Positions 52,662 through 62,780 are shown, counted from the first letter of the stretch. The stretch is DNA of 64,000 bases from Scandinavium vulneris_A (GCA_046518185.1 JBKGRZ010000003.1:186001-250000); one strand, 5' to 3'. Notes: a model not told the origin generated them from the sequence alone. Made by a program: numbers and translations.

Positions 52662-54599
52662 TCAGTAACGTTGCTTCCACTCATCGTCGGTCAGGAGTTG
52701 CGTCTTATCGCCCATGAAGTAGCGATAGTACGCATCGTAGGCCAGCACGTTTTTCACATAGCCGCGCGTTTCCGAGAACGGAATGCTCTCAACAAACGCC
52801 GCCGCGTCGATGCGCCCGGCGCTGTTACCCCGCCAGGTTCGGACTCTGCCCGGCCCGGCGTTATACGCCGCTGAGGCATAGATGCGGTTGTTACCAAACT
52901 GCTGATAAACGTATTGCAGGTAATGGGTGCCGATATTGATGTTGGTCTCAGGATCGAGCAACTGATTCGGGCCGCTGTAGCCCGGAATAGAGAACATCTT
53001 CACGGTATGCGTGGCGGTGCCCGGCATGATTTGCATCAGCCCGGTCGCGCCAACCGGGGAGCGCACTTTCGGGTTCCAGGCGCTTTCCTGACGCGCAATC
53101 GCCATTGCATAGCTTTTGCTGATGTCTTTGTCGCTGGTGTAGCGCACGAACAGGTCTTTGTAGGCCAGCGGGAAACGCTCCTCGAGGTTATCCCACAGCT
53201 TGCCCGCAATCGTCGCCTGCACGCTGAGATCCCACCAGTCCTGGTCGAAGGCATACTTCGCCAGCTGGCCCTGCTCATTACGGCTACGGCTGCTGACCAG
53301 ATTAGCCCACTCACCGCGCGCGGTGTTGTCCTGGTTCCAGTACATCAGCTCGCGCACGCGAGACATCTCCGGGCCATTGACCAGCAACGGGGCCACCGTG
53401 CCTTCCGGTTTTTCGACGCGGATGGAATAATCTTCCGCCAAACGCTGCGCGGCCACCATCGGGTAGAACCCGCGCTGCTGCATCAGCGAATGCAGGATAT
53501 CTTTCGCTTCCTGTTCGCGCCCGCGCTCCATCAGCAAATCGGCCTGCCAGTAGCGCCACTCATCTTTGTCTTTGGCTTCCATCGGCAGACGTGCCAGCCA
53601 GGTGTTGAGCCCACGGCGGTCGCCGTTGCCAATCGCCATACGGACACGACGCTCCACTAGCGAGGTCGACCCGGAACGCATGATGGCGTCATCGCGCCAC
53701 TGCGCCTGCTCAGCGGTGACGTCGTTGCCCATCAGACGCCAGGCGACGATATCGCGCAGATCCTGGGTCTGGCTCTCATTGAGTTTCTGCGCCTGAACCA
53801 GCTGCGGGATCAGCAGACGCGCATTTTCCACATCCTGACGCGCCACGCTGGAAAACGCTATCGCCGCCATCTGACGCGTGAAATCGGTCACCCCCGTGCT
53901 TTGCGCGAAAGTCAGGACACTGTTGGGATTGTTCGCCAGACTGACCACCGCCGAGGCGATGGTTTGATAATCCCCCGGCATCTGGTTGGCCAGCGTGGTA
54001 GCCAGGCGAGTATTACCCGCCTGCATCGCCAGGCGAATACGTTCCAGATACGCCAGCGGATCCTGCGTGCCGGAAGCCCGCCAGGCACTAAACAACGGGT
54101 CACAGGCGTTAGGCTGGCTTTTACCCGTCAGCCATAAATCCTTCGCACCGTCCCAGGCTGCCTGGGTCTCTCCGACATTGTATTTCGCGTAGTAGTAATT
54201 ACATTGCGCTTCGGTGGTGCCGGGCTTGTCCGGGCTGAATGCCAGCAGGCCGCGCCAGTCTTCACGACGCGCCAGTTCGTTCACAAAGCGGTTCTTCAGC
54301 GTGCGAGCGGCGGGCAGCGTCGGGTACGTCTGCACAAACTGCGTCACGCTTAGCGCAGGCGCATTCATCAGGTCGTCGGTAAGCTGACGGTATTGCAGAT
54401 AGGGATAGAGCGGATAGTCTTTCAGCGTCGGCATCAGTTGGTCGACGACGTCCATCTGACGTTTATCCCACGCCTGTTTAATCTGGCTATAACGACTGCG
54501 TTGTTCATCCAGTGAGTCGGCGTGAACCGCACTGCTGACCGTCAACAGACAGACGCCCGCGGCCAGAAGTCGCCACGTCATGGGTTTAGCATTTTGCAC
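52662..54599 (-). CDS. slt: Soluble lytic murein transglycosylase
   Basis: A 645-residue periplasmic enzyme that cleaves peptidoglycan to 1,6-anhydromuropeptides. The signal peptide is in MQNAKPMTWRLLAAGVCLLT, ending at SAVHADS. A large alpha-helical ring domain fills the first 450 residues. The C-terminal lysozyme-like domain has the catalytic glutamate in AIARQESAWNPK, then GATGLMQIMPGTA and YASAAYNAGPGRV. It has its own promoter, divergent from ettA. Confidence 0.98.
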   Translation of the reverse strand: MQNAKPMTWRLLAAGVCLLTVSSAVHADSLDEQRSRYSQIKQAWDKRQMDVVDQLMPTLKDYPLYPYLQYRQLTDDLMNAPALSVTQFVQTYPTLPAARTLKNRFVNELARREDWRGLLAFSPDKPGTTEAQCNYYYAKYNVGETQAAWDGAKDLWLTGKSQPNACDPLFSAWRASGTQDPLAYLERIRLAMQAGNTRLATTLANQMPGDYQTIASAVVSLANNPNSVLTFAQSTGVTDFTRQMAAIAFSSVARQDVENARLLIPQLVQAQKLNESQTQDLRDIVAWRLMGNDVTAEQAQWRDDAIMRSGSTSLVERRVRMAIGNGDRRGLNTWLARLPMEAKDKDEWRYWQADLLMERGREQEAKDILHSLMQQRGFYPMVAAQRLAEDYSIRVEKPEGTVAPLLVNGPEMSRVRELMYWNQDNTARGEWANLVSSRSRNEQGQLAKYAFDQDWWDLSVQATIAGKLWDNLEERFPLAYKDLFVRYTSDKDISKSYAMAIARQESAWNPKVRSPVGATGLMQIMPGTATHTVKMFSIPGYSGPNQLLDPETNINIGTHYLQYVYQQFGNNRIYASAAYNAGPGRVRTWRGNSAGRIDAAAFVESIPFSETRGYVKNVLAYDAYYRYFMGDKTQLLTDDEWKQRY

Positions 54600-54799
54600 A
54601 TGCGCTCCTTTGAAAATTGGGTCAATGCAGCATCATGCCGCGTCTCTTTATGCTAATCAGACAACCGGATTTACGCCACGTTACGGACACTTTTTTACCT
54701 TTACGCTTATCGCTTGCGCCTGGCTGGGATTAGCGTGTGAAAAAGGCTACACTTCGCCTTTGACTCCTTTTCATCAAAATAAAAGAGGCGAAGTCCAAC

Positions 54800-56467
54800 G
54801 TGGCTCAATTCGTTTATACCATGCATCGCGTCGGCAAAGTGGTCCCGCCGAAGCGACATATTCTTAAAAACATCTCTCTGAGCTTCTTCCCTGGCGCAAA
54901 AATCGGTGTACTGGGCCTGAACGGTGCCGGTAAATCTACCCTGTTGCGTATCATGGCCGGTATCGACACCGACATCGAAGGCGAAGCCCGCCCGCAGCCA
55001 GGCACCAAAATTGGCTACCTGCCACAGGAACCAAAGCTCAACCCGGAACACACCGTTCGCGAATCCGTTGAAGAAGCCGTATCCGAAGTGGTAAACGCCC
55101 TGAAAGGCCTGGAAGAAGTGTACGCCCTGTACGCTGAGCCAGACGCCGACTTCGACAAACTGGCGGCCCAGCAGGGCAAGTATGAAGAGATTATCCAGGC
55201 GCACGATGGTCACAACCTGAACGTGCAGCTGGAGCGCGCCGCTGATGCGCTGCGCCTGCCGGACTGGGATGCCAAAATTGGTACGCTGTCCGGGGGTGAA
55301 CGCCGCCGTGTGGCCCTGTGCCGCCTGCTGCTGGAAAAACCAGACATGCTGCTGCTCGACGAACCGACCAACCACCTGGACGCCGAGTCCGTGGCCTGGC
55401 TGGAACGTTTCCTGCACGACTTCGAAGGCACCGTCGTCGCGATTACCCACGACCGTTACTTCCTCGACAACGTGGCAGGCTGGATCCTCGAACTGGACCG
55501 CGGCGAAGGTATTCCGTGGGAAGGCAACTACTCCTCGTGGCTGGAGCAGAAAGACCAGCGTCTGGCGCAGGAAGCCTCTCAGGAAGCGGCCCGTCGTAAG
55601 TCTATCGAGAAAGAGCTGGAGTGGGTCCGTCAGGGCGCGAAAGGCCGTCAGTCTAAGGGCAAAGCCCGTCTGGCACGCTTTGAAGAACTCAACAGCACCG
55701 AATACCAGAAACGTAACGAAACCAACGAACTGTTCATTCCACCTGGACCACGTCTGGGCGATAAAGTCGTTGAAGTTACCAACCTCAGCAAGTCCTACGG
55801 CGACCGCCAGTTGATCGACAACCTGAGCTTCTCGGTGCCGAAAGGCGCGATTGTCGGCATCATCGGCCCGAACGGCGCGGGTAAATCGACCCTGTTCCGT
55901 ATGCTTTCCGGTCAGGAACAAGCGGACGGCGGCACCATTGAGCTCGGCGAAACCGTCAAGCTGGCCTCCGTTGACCAGTTCCGTGACGCGATGGATAACA
56001 GCAAAACCGTGTGGGAAGAAGTTTCTGGCGGGCTGGATATCATGAAGGTCGGCAACACCGAAATGCCAAGCCGTGCTTACGTCGGTCGCTTTAACTTCAA
56101 AGGCACCGATCAGGGCAAACGCGTGGGCGAACTGTCCGGCGGTGAGCGTGGTCGTCTGCATCTGGCGAAACTGCTGCAGGTTGGCGGCAACATGCTGCTG
56201 CTCGATGAACCGACCAACGACCTGGATATCGAAACCCTGCGCGCGCTGGAAAACGCCCTGCTGGAGTTCCCGGGCTGTGCGATGGTTATCTCGCACGACC
56301 GTTGGTTCCTCGACCGTATCGCCACCCACATTCTGGATTACCAGGATGAAGGTAAAGTAGAGTTCTTCGAAGGTAACTTCACCGAATACGAAGAGTACAA
56401 GAAACGCACCCTCGGCGCCGACGCGCTGGAGCCAAAGCGTATCAAGTACAAGCGTATTTCGAAGTAA
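54800..56467 (+). CDS. ettA: Energy-dependent translational throttle protein EttA
   Basis: A 555-residue ABC-F ATPase that binds the ribosomal E site and gates the first elongation step according to ATP level. The two ATP-binding cassettes have Walker A motifs LGLNGAGKSTLL and IGPNGAGKSTLF, and signature motifs LSGGERRR and LSGGERGR. The linker between them (RRKSIEKELEWVRQGAKG) is the tRNA-contact region. The start codon is GTG at 54800 with AGAGG upstream. It ends at two hairpins. Confidence 0.98.
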   Translation: MAQFVYTMHRVGKVVPPKRHILKNISLSFFPGAKIGVLGLNGAGKSTLLRIMAGIDTDIEGEARPQPGTKIGYLPQEPKLNPEHTVRESVEEAVSEVVNALKGLEEVYALYAEPDADFDKLAAQQGKYEEIIQAHDGHNLNVQLERAADALRLPDWDAKIGTLSGGERRRVALCRLLLEKPDMLLLDEPTNHLDAESVAWLERFLHDFEGTVVAITHDRYFLDNVAGWILELDRGEGIPWEGNYSSWLEQKDQRLAQEASQEAARRKSIEKELEWVRQGAKGRQSKGKARLARFEELNSTEYQKRNETNELFIPPGPRLGDKVVEVTNLSKSYGDRQLIDNLSFSVPKGAIVGIIGPNGAGKSTLFRMLSGQEQADGGTIELGETVKLASVDQFRDAMDNSKTVWEEVSGGLDIMKVGNTEMPSRAYVGRFNFKGTDQGKRVGELSGGERGRLHLAKLLQVGGNMLLLDEPTNDLDIETLRALENALLEFPGCAMVISHDRWFLDRIATHILDYQDEGKVEFFEGNFTEYEEYKKRTLGADALEPKRIKYKRISK

Positions 56468-56475
56468 TGTTTGTT

Positions 56476-56534
56476 GCCCCGGAAACGGGGCAGATGACAA
56501 AGCCGGGCAGCGTTCAACGTGCCCGGCTTTTTTA
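56476..56534. terminator. ettA/nadR terminator region
   Basis: A first stem, GCCCCG-GAAA-CGGGGC (56476-56491, a stable tetraloop), is followed by AGCCGGGC...GCCCGGCT (56501-56528) and T6. The second hairpin is the intrinsic terminator for ettA; nadR ends on the other side. Confidence 0.88.
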
Positions 56535-56535
56535 T

Positions 56536-57768
56536 TTAGCCCTGCTCACCCATCATCTGCTTCACCAGTTCAACACAGCGCAGGAAGCGCGCGTCGTAAT
56601 CCGGTTCTTCCACGTGAACGTACTCAATGTTATTCTCACGCAGCATCTCTTCCAGCATGGTCTGGAACTCTTTTCTGTCCACCGAACTGCCGAGGCTGCG
56701 CAGGCCATCGGCCACCCACGGGGTGTTGTTTTCCAGCAGGATAACCAGATCAAAACGGTATTCGTCGATCAGCGCCTGCACGAATGGATGCTCGCGGCCT
56801 TCGTACTTCTTACAGAATGCCTGGGTGGTGACAAAATCGGTGTCGATGAACGCCACTTTATTGGCGTACTTGACCGCAAAATCAATGTATTGCGCATGGC
56901 CGAGTGCGATTTTGTCATAGTCAGAATATTGCAGCGCCATTTCATCCCCACCGAGATGGGAGAAGACATAATCGCGGCCATACTCCCAGGCGCTGGTGGT
57001 GTTGAAGATGTTGGCAAGCTTATTAACCAGCGTCGATTTGCCGCTCGATTCCCCGCCTAAAATCGCCACCGTCCGCACGAAGAATGGCTTAACTTCCGTC
57101 GGGATGTATTCCCAGTAGCGGGACGGGTTTTCACGGATTTGCGACCCGCTGATGTTCATAAACGTCCGCTGCGGATCGATAAGCACCGTCTCGGTGCCTA
57201 AGTGCTCGCGGAACTGCGGGGCGTCGGCTTCTTCGGAGGTGTAAATGGTGTTGGGCTGAATGCCCTTCTCTTCCATAAACGCCTTCACGCCATTGCTCCA
57301 CACGTCCCAGCCGTGCGGATACGGCTCCATACCCTCTTCGTTAAAGGCATGAATACGAATGTTTTTTTGGTATTTAAAGGTTTGCAGCAGCCAGCGCAGA
57401 CGGTCAGACACCGTCGGCTGTTGCGACATGGCGCTATCTTCGAACAGGGCGCGATCGCGCGTTTCGTCGTAACCCATGATGATGTGCAGCTCGTCAACCT
57501 GGCTTACGGCACGCTGAATCAGATAAATATGCCCGGTGTGCAGCGGATAGAACTTACCAAACACCACGCCGATGTTCTTCTGTTGGCGCGGAAACTCAAG
57601 CCCCAGAAAACGGTGCAGCGCTTCCAGCTTCTGCGCACTGGGGCTTTTGATTTTGGCATTCAGCAACTGGCTAAGATAGCCCTTGGTCATCCCGCTGGCG
57701 TCCGCCACCTGCTGCAAAGTGCAACCCTTCTGGCGAATAGCGGTTTTGATGTAGTCGAATGACGACAT
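56536..57768 (-). CDS. nadR: Trifunctional NAD regulator NadR
   Basis: A 410-residue protein with three functions in NAD metabolism. Residues 1-60 are a helix-turn-helix repressor domain (TLQQVADASGMTKGYLSQLL). The central NMN adenylyltransferase domain begins GVVFGKFYPLHTGHIYLIQ. The C-terminal ribosylnicotinamide kinase domain has a P-loop, AILGGESSGKSTLVNKL. I chose ATG at 57768 (MSSFDYIKTAIRQKG); an in-frame ATG five codons upstream exists. It is the third gene of serB-radA-nadR. Confidence 0.97.
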   Translation of the reverse strand: MSSFDYIKTAIRQKGCTLQQVADASGMTKGYLSQLLNAKIKSPSAQKLEALHRFLGLEFPRQQKNIGVVFGKFYPLHTGHIYLIQRAVSQVDELHIIMGYDETRDRALFEDSAMSQQPTVSDRLRWLLQTFKYQKNIRIHAFNEEGMEPYPHGWDVWSNGVKAFMEEKGIQPNTIYTSEEADAPQFREHLGTETVLIDPQRTFMNISGSQIRENPSRYWEYIPTEVKPFFVRTVAILGGESSGKSTLVNKLANIFNTTSAWEYGRDYVFSHLGGDEMALQYSDYDKIALGHAQYIDFAVKYANKVAFIDTDFVTTQAFCKKYEGREHPFVQALIDEYRFDLVILLENNTPWVADGLRSLGSSVDRKEFQTMLEEMLRENNIEYVHVEEPDYDARFLRCVELVKQMMGEQG

Positions 57769-57800
57769 GAATGCCTCCTGCAATTGAGTAATGCTTTGTA

Positions 57801-59183
57801 TTATAAGTCGTCAAAGACATTTAGAGCGTCAGAAAGCTTCTTAACGCCAAAGACTTTCATTCCTTCCGGGATTTTTTTGGGGACGTTGGCCGCAGGCACG
57901 ATGGCGCGACGGAAACCGTGTTTCGCCGCTTCGGATATCCGTTCCTGACCGCTTGGCACCGGGCGAATTTCCCCGGACAGGCCAACCTCACCAAACACCA
58001 CCAGATCCTGCGGTAACGGCCTGTCGCGCAGGCTGGAGACCATCGCCATCAGCAGCGCCAGGTCGGCGCTGGTTTCGGTGACTTTTACCCCGCCAACCAC
58101 GTTGACGAACACATCCTGGTCGAACATCTGCAACCCGCCGTGGCGATGCAATACCGCCAGCAGAATTGACAGACGGTTTTGTTCCAGCCCCACCGCGACA
58201 CGACGCGGATTGCCCATCATCGACTGATCGACCAGCGCCTGGATCTCCACCAGCAGCGGACGCGTCCCTTCCCAGACCACCATCACCGAACTGCCGGACG
58301 TCACTTCATCGCCACGGCTTAAGAAAATCGCCGACGGGTTGCTGACTTCACGCAGTCCCTGTTCGGTCATGGCGAAAACGCCGAGTTCATTTACCGCACC
58401 AAAGCGGTTTTTATGGCTGCGCAGGGTGCGGAAACGGGAATCCGCATCGCCATCCAGCAGTACCGAACAGTCGATACAGTGCTCGAGTACTTTCGGGCCT
58501 GCCAGCGAGCCATCTTTGGTGACGTGACCGACCATGATGATCGCCACACCGCGCGTTTTGGCAAAGCGCGTCAGATAGGCCGCGCTCTCACGCACCTGCG
58601 CCACGCTGCCCGGCGACGACTGAACGTCAGCCATGTGCATCACCTGGATGGAGTCAATCACCATCAACTTCGGCTGCTCTTCATCGGCAATCTGGCAAAT
58701 CTGCTCGATGCTGGTTTCTGACAGCATGTTGAGATTCGAGGCGGGCAAACCGAGGCGGTGCGCGCGCATCGCCACCTGTTGTAAGGACTCTTCGCCGGTC
58801 ACGTACAGGGTTTTCATCTGCTCGCTAAGCTTGCACAGCGTTTGCAGCAGCAGCGTGGACTTCCCTGCCCCCGGGTTGCCGCCAATCAGGATGGCGCTGC
58901 CCGGCACCACACCGCCGCCGAGGACACGGTCAAACTCTTTAAATCCGGTGGAGAAACGCGGCAGCTCTTCCAGGCTGATGTCAGACAGCTTCTGGACTTT
59001 CGACCCGCCAGAGCTGCCCGCATAACCGCTCAGGCGTTCGTTACGCGCAACGGTGGGCGAAGCGGCAATGCGCATCTCAGTAATCGTGTTCCAGGCATGA
59101 CAGGCGCTGCACTGTCCCTGCCAGCGCGGATAATCCGCGCCACACTCGTTACAGACAAATGCGCGTTTGGGTGCTTTCGCCAC
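57801..59183 (-). CDS. radA: DNA repair protein RadA
   Basis: A 460-residue RecA-like ATPase that helps branch migration in recombination. The N-terminal zinc finger is CNECGADYPRWQGQCSACHAW. The P-loop is GGNPGAGKSTLLLQTL, and the RadA-specific motif KNRFG is in SHKNRFGAVNELG. A Lon-like domain forms the C-terminal part. It lies 9 bases after the serB stop. Confidence 0.98.
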   Translation of the reverse strand: MAKAPKRAFVCNECGADYPRWQGQCSACHAWNTITEMRIAASPTVARNERLSGYAGSSGGSKVQKLSDISLEELPRFSTGFKEFDRVLGGGVVPGSAILIGGNPGAGKSTLLLQTLCKLSEQMKTLYVTGEESLQQVAMRAHRLGLPASNLNMLSETSIEQICQIADEEQPKLMVIDSIQVMHMADVQSSPGSVAQVRESAAYLTRFAKTRGVAIIMVGHVTKDGSLAGPKVLEHCIDCSVLLDGDADSRFRTLRSHKNRFGAVNELGVFAMTEQGLREVSNPSAIFLSRGDEVTSGSSVMVVWEGTRPLLVEIQALVDQSMMGNPRRVAVGLEQNRLSILLAVLHRHGGLQMFDQDVFVNVVGGVKVTETSADLALLMAMVSSLRDRPLPQDLVVFGEVGLSGEIRPVPSGQERISEAAKHGFRRAIVPAANVPKKIPEGMKVFGVKKLSDALNVFDDL

Positions 59184-59192
59184 GTTGACCTC

Positions 59193-60164
59193 TTACTTTT
59201 GATTCAGGCTGCCGGAGAGAATGCAGAACACTCCCATCAGGTCAGCGTGACGGATGGTGATTTCCGTCTGCTCGTTAACTTTCGGTTTGGCATGATAGGC
59301 GATGCCCAGGCCCGCCGCCTTGATCATCGGCAGGTCGTTGGCACCATCGCCAATCGCGACGGTTTGTGCCGCCGGGATTTCGTAGGTTTCTGCCAGGCTT
59401 TTCAGGGTGTTGGCTTTGTATTGTGCATCGACGATATCGCCCAGCACATTACCGGTCAGCACGCCGTCGCGGATTTCCAGTTCGTTGGCGACCGCCGCCG
59501 TCAGGCGAAGTTTGTCCCGCAAATAATCGGCGAAGAAGGTGAAGCCACCGGAGGCAATCGCCACTTTCCAGCCGAGCGTTTCCAGCTTCAGCACCAGCGA
59601 CGCCAGGCCCGGCATTAACGGCAGCGTGTCGCGTACCTGACGAAGAATATCGGCATCCGCCCCTTTCAGGGTGCCGACACGCTGGCGCAGGCTGGCGGTG
59701 AAATCAAGCTCGCCGCGCATCGCACGCTCGGTGACTTCGGATACCTGTTCGCCGGTGCCCGCCAGTTTGGCGATTTCATCGATGCATTCAATCTGAATCG
59801 CGGTCGAATCCATATCCATCACCAGCAGTCCCGGGGTGCGCAGATGCGGGATTTTCCCTAACGGCGCCACGTCCAGCCCGTCATCATGTGCCAGACGCGT
59901 CGCGCGCGGGGTGAGGGAACCTGCCAGGCGAATGACCTGGTAATCTTCAACACACCAGGCGGCGACGATCACCATCGCCGCACCCAGTTTATGCTGGTAA
60001 TCGGTCAGGCGCTGCTTGTCGAGACGACGACCGTACAGCAGCCAGCCGCTGCGCCCGGCGTGATAGTCCAGAGGCATGACCTCATCACCGCTTAAGGACA
60101 GCGGCAGTCCAGGCCACAAAGAGACATCATCGGGCAGGTCGCACCAGGTCAAACTGTTCGGCAT
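59193..60164 (-). CDS. serB: Phosphoserine phosphatase
   Basis: Last step of serine synthesis (323 aa). HAD-family motif I is LVMDMDSTAIQ, motif II is IASGGFTFFADYL, and motif III/IV is IGDGANDLPMIKAAG. I chose ATG at 60164 (MPNSLTWCDLPDD), as in E. coli, over a start six codons upstream. It is the first gene of serB-radA-nadR and is divergent from ytjB. Confidence 0.98.
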   Translation of the reverse strand: MPNSLTWCDLPDDVSLWPGLPLSLSGDEVMPLDYHAGRSGWLLYGRRLDKQRLTDYQHKLGAAMVIVAAWCVEDYQVIRLAGSLTPRATRLAHDDGLDVAPLGKIPHLRTPGLLVMDMDSTAIQIECIDEIAKLAGTGEQVSEVTERAMRGELDFTASLRQRVGTLKGADADILRQVRDTLPLMPGLASLVLKLETLGWKVAIASGGFTFFADYLRDKLRLTAAVANELEIRDGVLTGNVLGDIVDAQYKANTLKSLAETYEIPAAQTVAIGDGANDLPMIKAAGLGIAYHAKPKVNEQTEITIRHADLMGVFCILSGSLNQK

Positions 60165-60268
60165 TACGGCTCCACTCATCAAGATTCAGCCAGGGAAAAT
60201 AACGCATGAGGCTACCCTGTATCCGCCGCTTCTGGCAACATTAAGCTGCAAATTTTCAAAGGTGGAAT

Positions 60269-60919
60269 ATGGTTCGCGCAAAAATCAAATTTCGGCTGCA
60301 TCGCGCCGTGATCGTTCTTATCTGTCTCGCCCTGCTGGTCGCCCTGATGCAAGGGGCGTCGTGGTTCAGTCAAAGCCACCAGCGCCTGCGGGATCCGCAG
60401 ATGGAGGAACTGGCACGCTCGCTGGCCCATCAGGTTACGCTGAACCTTGCGCCATTAATGCGCTCAGAGACGCCGGATGAGAAAAAAATTAATCAGTTGC
60501 TGGTTCAGTTGACCACCAACAGCCGCCTGCTGGATGCCAGCGTGTATGACGAACAGGGTGACCTGGTGACCCACGCCGGTGAACGCGTTAACGTTCGCGA
60601 CCGTTTGGCGCTCGACGGTAAAAAAGCCGGGGGTTATTTTAATCAGCAGATCGTCGAACCTATTCAGGGCAAGAATGAACCGCTCGGCTACCTGCGTCTG
60701 ACGCTCGATACCCATACTCTGCCGACCGAAGCCAAACAGGTTGATAACACCACCAATATTTTGCGCCTGATGCTCCTGCTTTCGCTGGCGATCGGCGTGG
60801 TATTGACCCGAACACTGCTGCAGGGAAAACGCACCCGTTGGCAGCAGTCACCGTTCTTACTCACCGCCAGCAAATCCGTGCCGGAAGAAGATGACGGCGA
60901 AAAGAACGATAATAATTAA
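60269..60919 (+). CDS. ytjB: Membrane protein YtjB (Smp)
   Basis: A 216-residue inner-membrane protein with an N-terminal helix (AVIVLICLALLVALMQGASW) and a second near residue 165 (ILRLMLLLSLAIGVVLT), so the region between them faces the periplasm. It matches the E. coli Smp/YtjB family of unknown function. It is divergent from serB and ends 16 bases before lplA. Confidence 0.93.
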   Translation: MVRAKIKFRLHRAVIVLICLALLVALMQGASWFSQSHQRLRDPQMEELARSLAHQVTLNLAPLMRSETPDEKKINQLLVQLTTNSRLLDASVYDEQGDLVTHAGERVNVRDRLALDGKKAGGYFNQQIVEPIQGKNEPLGYLRLTLDTHTLPTEAKQVDNTTNILRLMLLLSLAIGVVLTRTLLQGKRTRWQQSPFLLTASKSVPEEDDGEKNDNN

Positions 60920-60935
60920 AGAAAGGAAATCTGCC

Positions 60936-61952
60936 ATGTCGACCCTGCGTCTGCTTATCTCTGATTCATACGATCCATGGTTTAACCTGGCGGTTGAAGA
61001 GTGTATTTTCCGCCAAATGCCCGCCACCCAGCGGGTGCTTTTCCTGTGGCGTAACGCCGACACGGTGGTAATTGGCCGGGCACAAAACCCGTGGAAAGAG
61101 TGCAACACCCGGCGCATGGAAGAGGACAACGTTCGTTTGGCACGCCGCAGCAGCGGCGGTGGCGCGGTGTTCCATGACCTCGGTAATACCTGTTTTACCT
61201 TTATGGCCGGGAAGCCGGAGTACGACAAAACTATCTCTACCGCTATCGTGCTCAATGCGCTGAGTGCGTTAGGCATTAACGCCGACGCCTCCGGGCGCAA
61301 CGACCTGGTAGTGAAAACCCCCGACGGCGATCGCAAAGTCTCCGGCTCAGCCTATCGTGAAACCATGGATCGCGGCTTTCACCATGGTACGTTGCTGCTG
61401 AATGCCGACCTCAGCCGCCTGGCCAACTACCTGAATCCCGACAAGAAAAAGCTCCAGGCGAAAGGCATTACCTCCGTGCGGGGTCGGGTGGCAAACCTGA
61501 CAGAGCTGCTGCCAGGGATCACCCATCAACAGATTTGCGACGCGGTAACCGAAGCCTTTTTCGCCCATTATGGCGAGCGGGTGGCGGCGGAAATCATCTC
61601 TCCGGATAAGACCCCCGATCTGCCTAACTTCGCCGAAACCTTTGCCCGGCAAAGCAGTTGGGAGTGGAATTTTGGTCAGGCTCCGGCCTTCTCACACCTG
61701 CTGGATGAGCGCTTTACCTGGGGCGGCGTTGAGCTGCATTTTGACGTCGAAAAAGGGCGAATTACCCGCACGCAGGTCTTCACCGACAGCCTCAATCCCG
61801 CGCCGCTTGAAGCGCTGGCCGCACGTTTACAGGGCTGCCTGTATCGCGCCGATGTACTGCAACAGGCGTGTGATGCGCTGGTAGTGGATTTCCCGGAACA
61901 GGAAAAAGAGCTGCGAGAGTTATCGGAGTGGATTGCAAAGGCGCTGAGATAA
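60936..61952 (+). CDS. lplA: Lipoate-protein ligase A
   Basis: Attaches free lipoate to E2 and GcvH proteins (338 aa). RRSSGGGAVFHDLGNTCFTF is the substrate-binding signature and the catalytic lysine is in GDRKVSGSAYRET. I chose ATG at 60936 with AAGGAAA upstream (MSTLRLLISDSYDPWFNLA); the frame is open 15 codons further upstream into ytjB. It follows ytjB as in E. coli. Confidence 0.98.
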   Translation: MSTLRLLISDSYDPWFNLAVEECIFRQMPATQRVLFLWRNADTVVIGRAQNPWKECNTRRMEEDNVRLARRSSGGGAVFHDLGNTCFTFMAGKPEYDKTISTAIVLNALSALGINADASGRNDLVVKTPDGDRKVSGSAYRETMDRGFHHGTLLLNADLSRLANYLNPDKKKLQAKGITSVRGRVANLTELLPGITHQQICDAVTEAFFAHYGERVAAEIISPDKTPDLPNFAETFARQSSWEWNFGQAPAFSHLLDERFTWGGVELHFDVEKGRITRTQVFTDSLNPAPLEALAARLQGCLYRADVLQQACDALVVDFPEQEKELRELSEWIAKALR

Positions 61953-61960
61953 CGAAAAGG

Positions 61961-61993
61961 TAGGCCGGGCAAGGCGAAGCCGCCACCCGGCAC
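61961..61993. repeat. REP element between lplA and deoD
   Basis: GCCGGGCAAGGCGAAGCC and GCCACCCGGC form an imperfect palindrome of the REP type between the convergent genes. Confidence 0.8.
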
Positions 61994-62001
61994 AAACGAT
62001 A

Positions 62002-62724
62002 TTACTCTTTATCGCCCAGCAGAACGGATTCCAGCGCGATTTTAATCATGTCGTTAAACGTGGTCTGACGCTCAGCGGCGGTGGTCTGCTCGTGAGTACG
62101 GATATGGTCAGACACGGTGCAGATGGTCAGGGCTTTCGCACCGAACTCCGCCGCAACGCCGTAGATACCGGCGGCTTCCATTTCGACACCCAGAATGCCG
62201 TATTTTTCCATCACGTCGAACATTTCGCCGCCGTCTGGAGAATAGAACAGGTCAGCAGAGAAGATGTTGCCGACGCGCGCATCAACGCCGAGCGCTTTCG
62301 CCGCATCTACTGCGTTACGCACCATGCCGAAGTCAGCGATCGCCGCAAAGTCGTGATCTTTGAAACGCATACGGTTTACTTTGGAATCGGTGCAGGCACC
62401 CATGCCGATAACCACGTCGCGCAGTTTGACATCCATGCGCACCGCGCCGCAGGAGCCTACACGAATGATTTTCTTCACACCGAAATCGGTGATCAGCTCT
62501 TTGGTATAGATGGAGCAGGACGGGATGCCCATGCCGTGGCCCATGACGGAAATTTTACGGCCCTTGTAGGTCCCGGTAAAACCCAGCATGCCGCGCACGT
62601 TGTTCACTTCGCGCACATCTTCGAGGAACGTTTCAGCGATATGCTTCGCACGCAGGGGATCGCCCGGCATCAGTACAACGTCTGCGAAATCACCCATCTC
62701 GGCGTTAATGTGTGGAGTTGCCAT
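62002..62724 (-). CDS. deoD: Purine-nucleoside phosphorylase
   Basis: Cleaves purine (deoxy)nucleosides to base and (deoxy)ribose-1-phosphate (240 aa; E. coli 239). MATPHINAEMGDFADVVLMPGDPLRAKH is the start in pieces, with MPGDPLRAK binding phosphate. VGVEMEAAGIYG-type GILGVEMEAAGIYGVA binds the ribose, and CTVSDHIRTHE the base. I chose ATG at 62724; the open frame upstream crosses a REP element. An extra glycine occurs in SPDGGEMFD. It follows deoB as in the deoCABD operon. Confidence 0.98.
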   Translation of the reverse strand: MATPHINAEMGDFADVVLMPGDPLRAKHIAETFLEDVREVNNVRGMLGFTGTYKGRKISVMGHGMGIPSCSIYTKELITDFGVKKIIRVGSCGAVRMDVKLRDVVIGMGACTDSKVNRMRFKDHDFAAIADFGMVRNAVDAAKALGVDARVGNIFSADLFYSPDGGEMFDVMEKYGILGVEMEAAGIYGVAAEFGAKALTICTVSDHIRTHEQTTAAERQTTFNDMIKIALESVLLGDKE

Positions 62725-62780
62725 CTTTCTATCCTTTTTATGTTTATTCGCCGGGTAGCGAAAACCCGGTATACAAAACC

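Noticed and set aside
54707..56500. A 597-codon frame opposite ettA
   Set aside because: Same codon-bias shadow; ettA has both ABC cassettes intact and is clearly the real gene.
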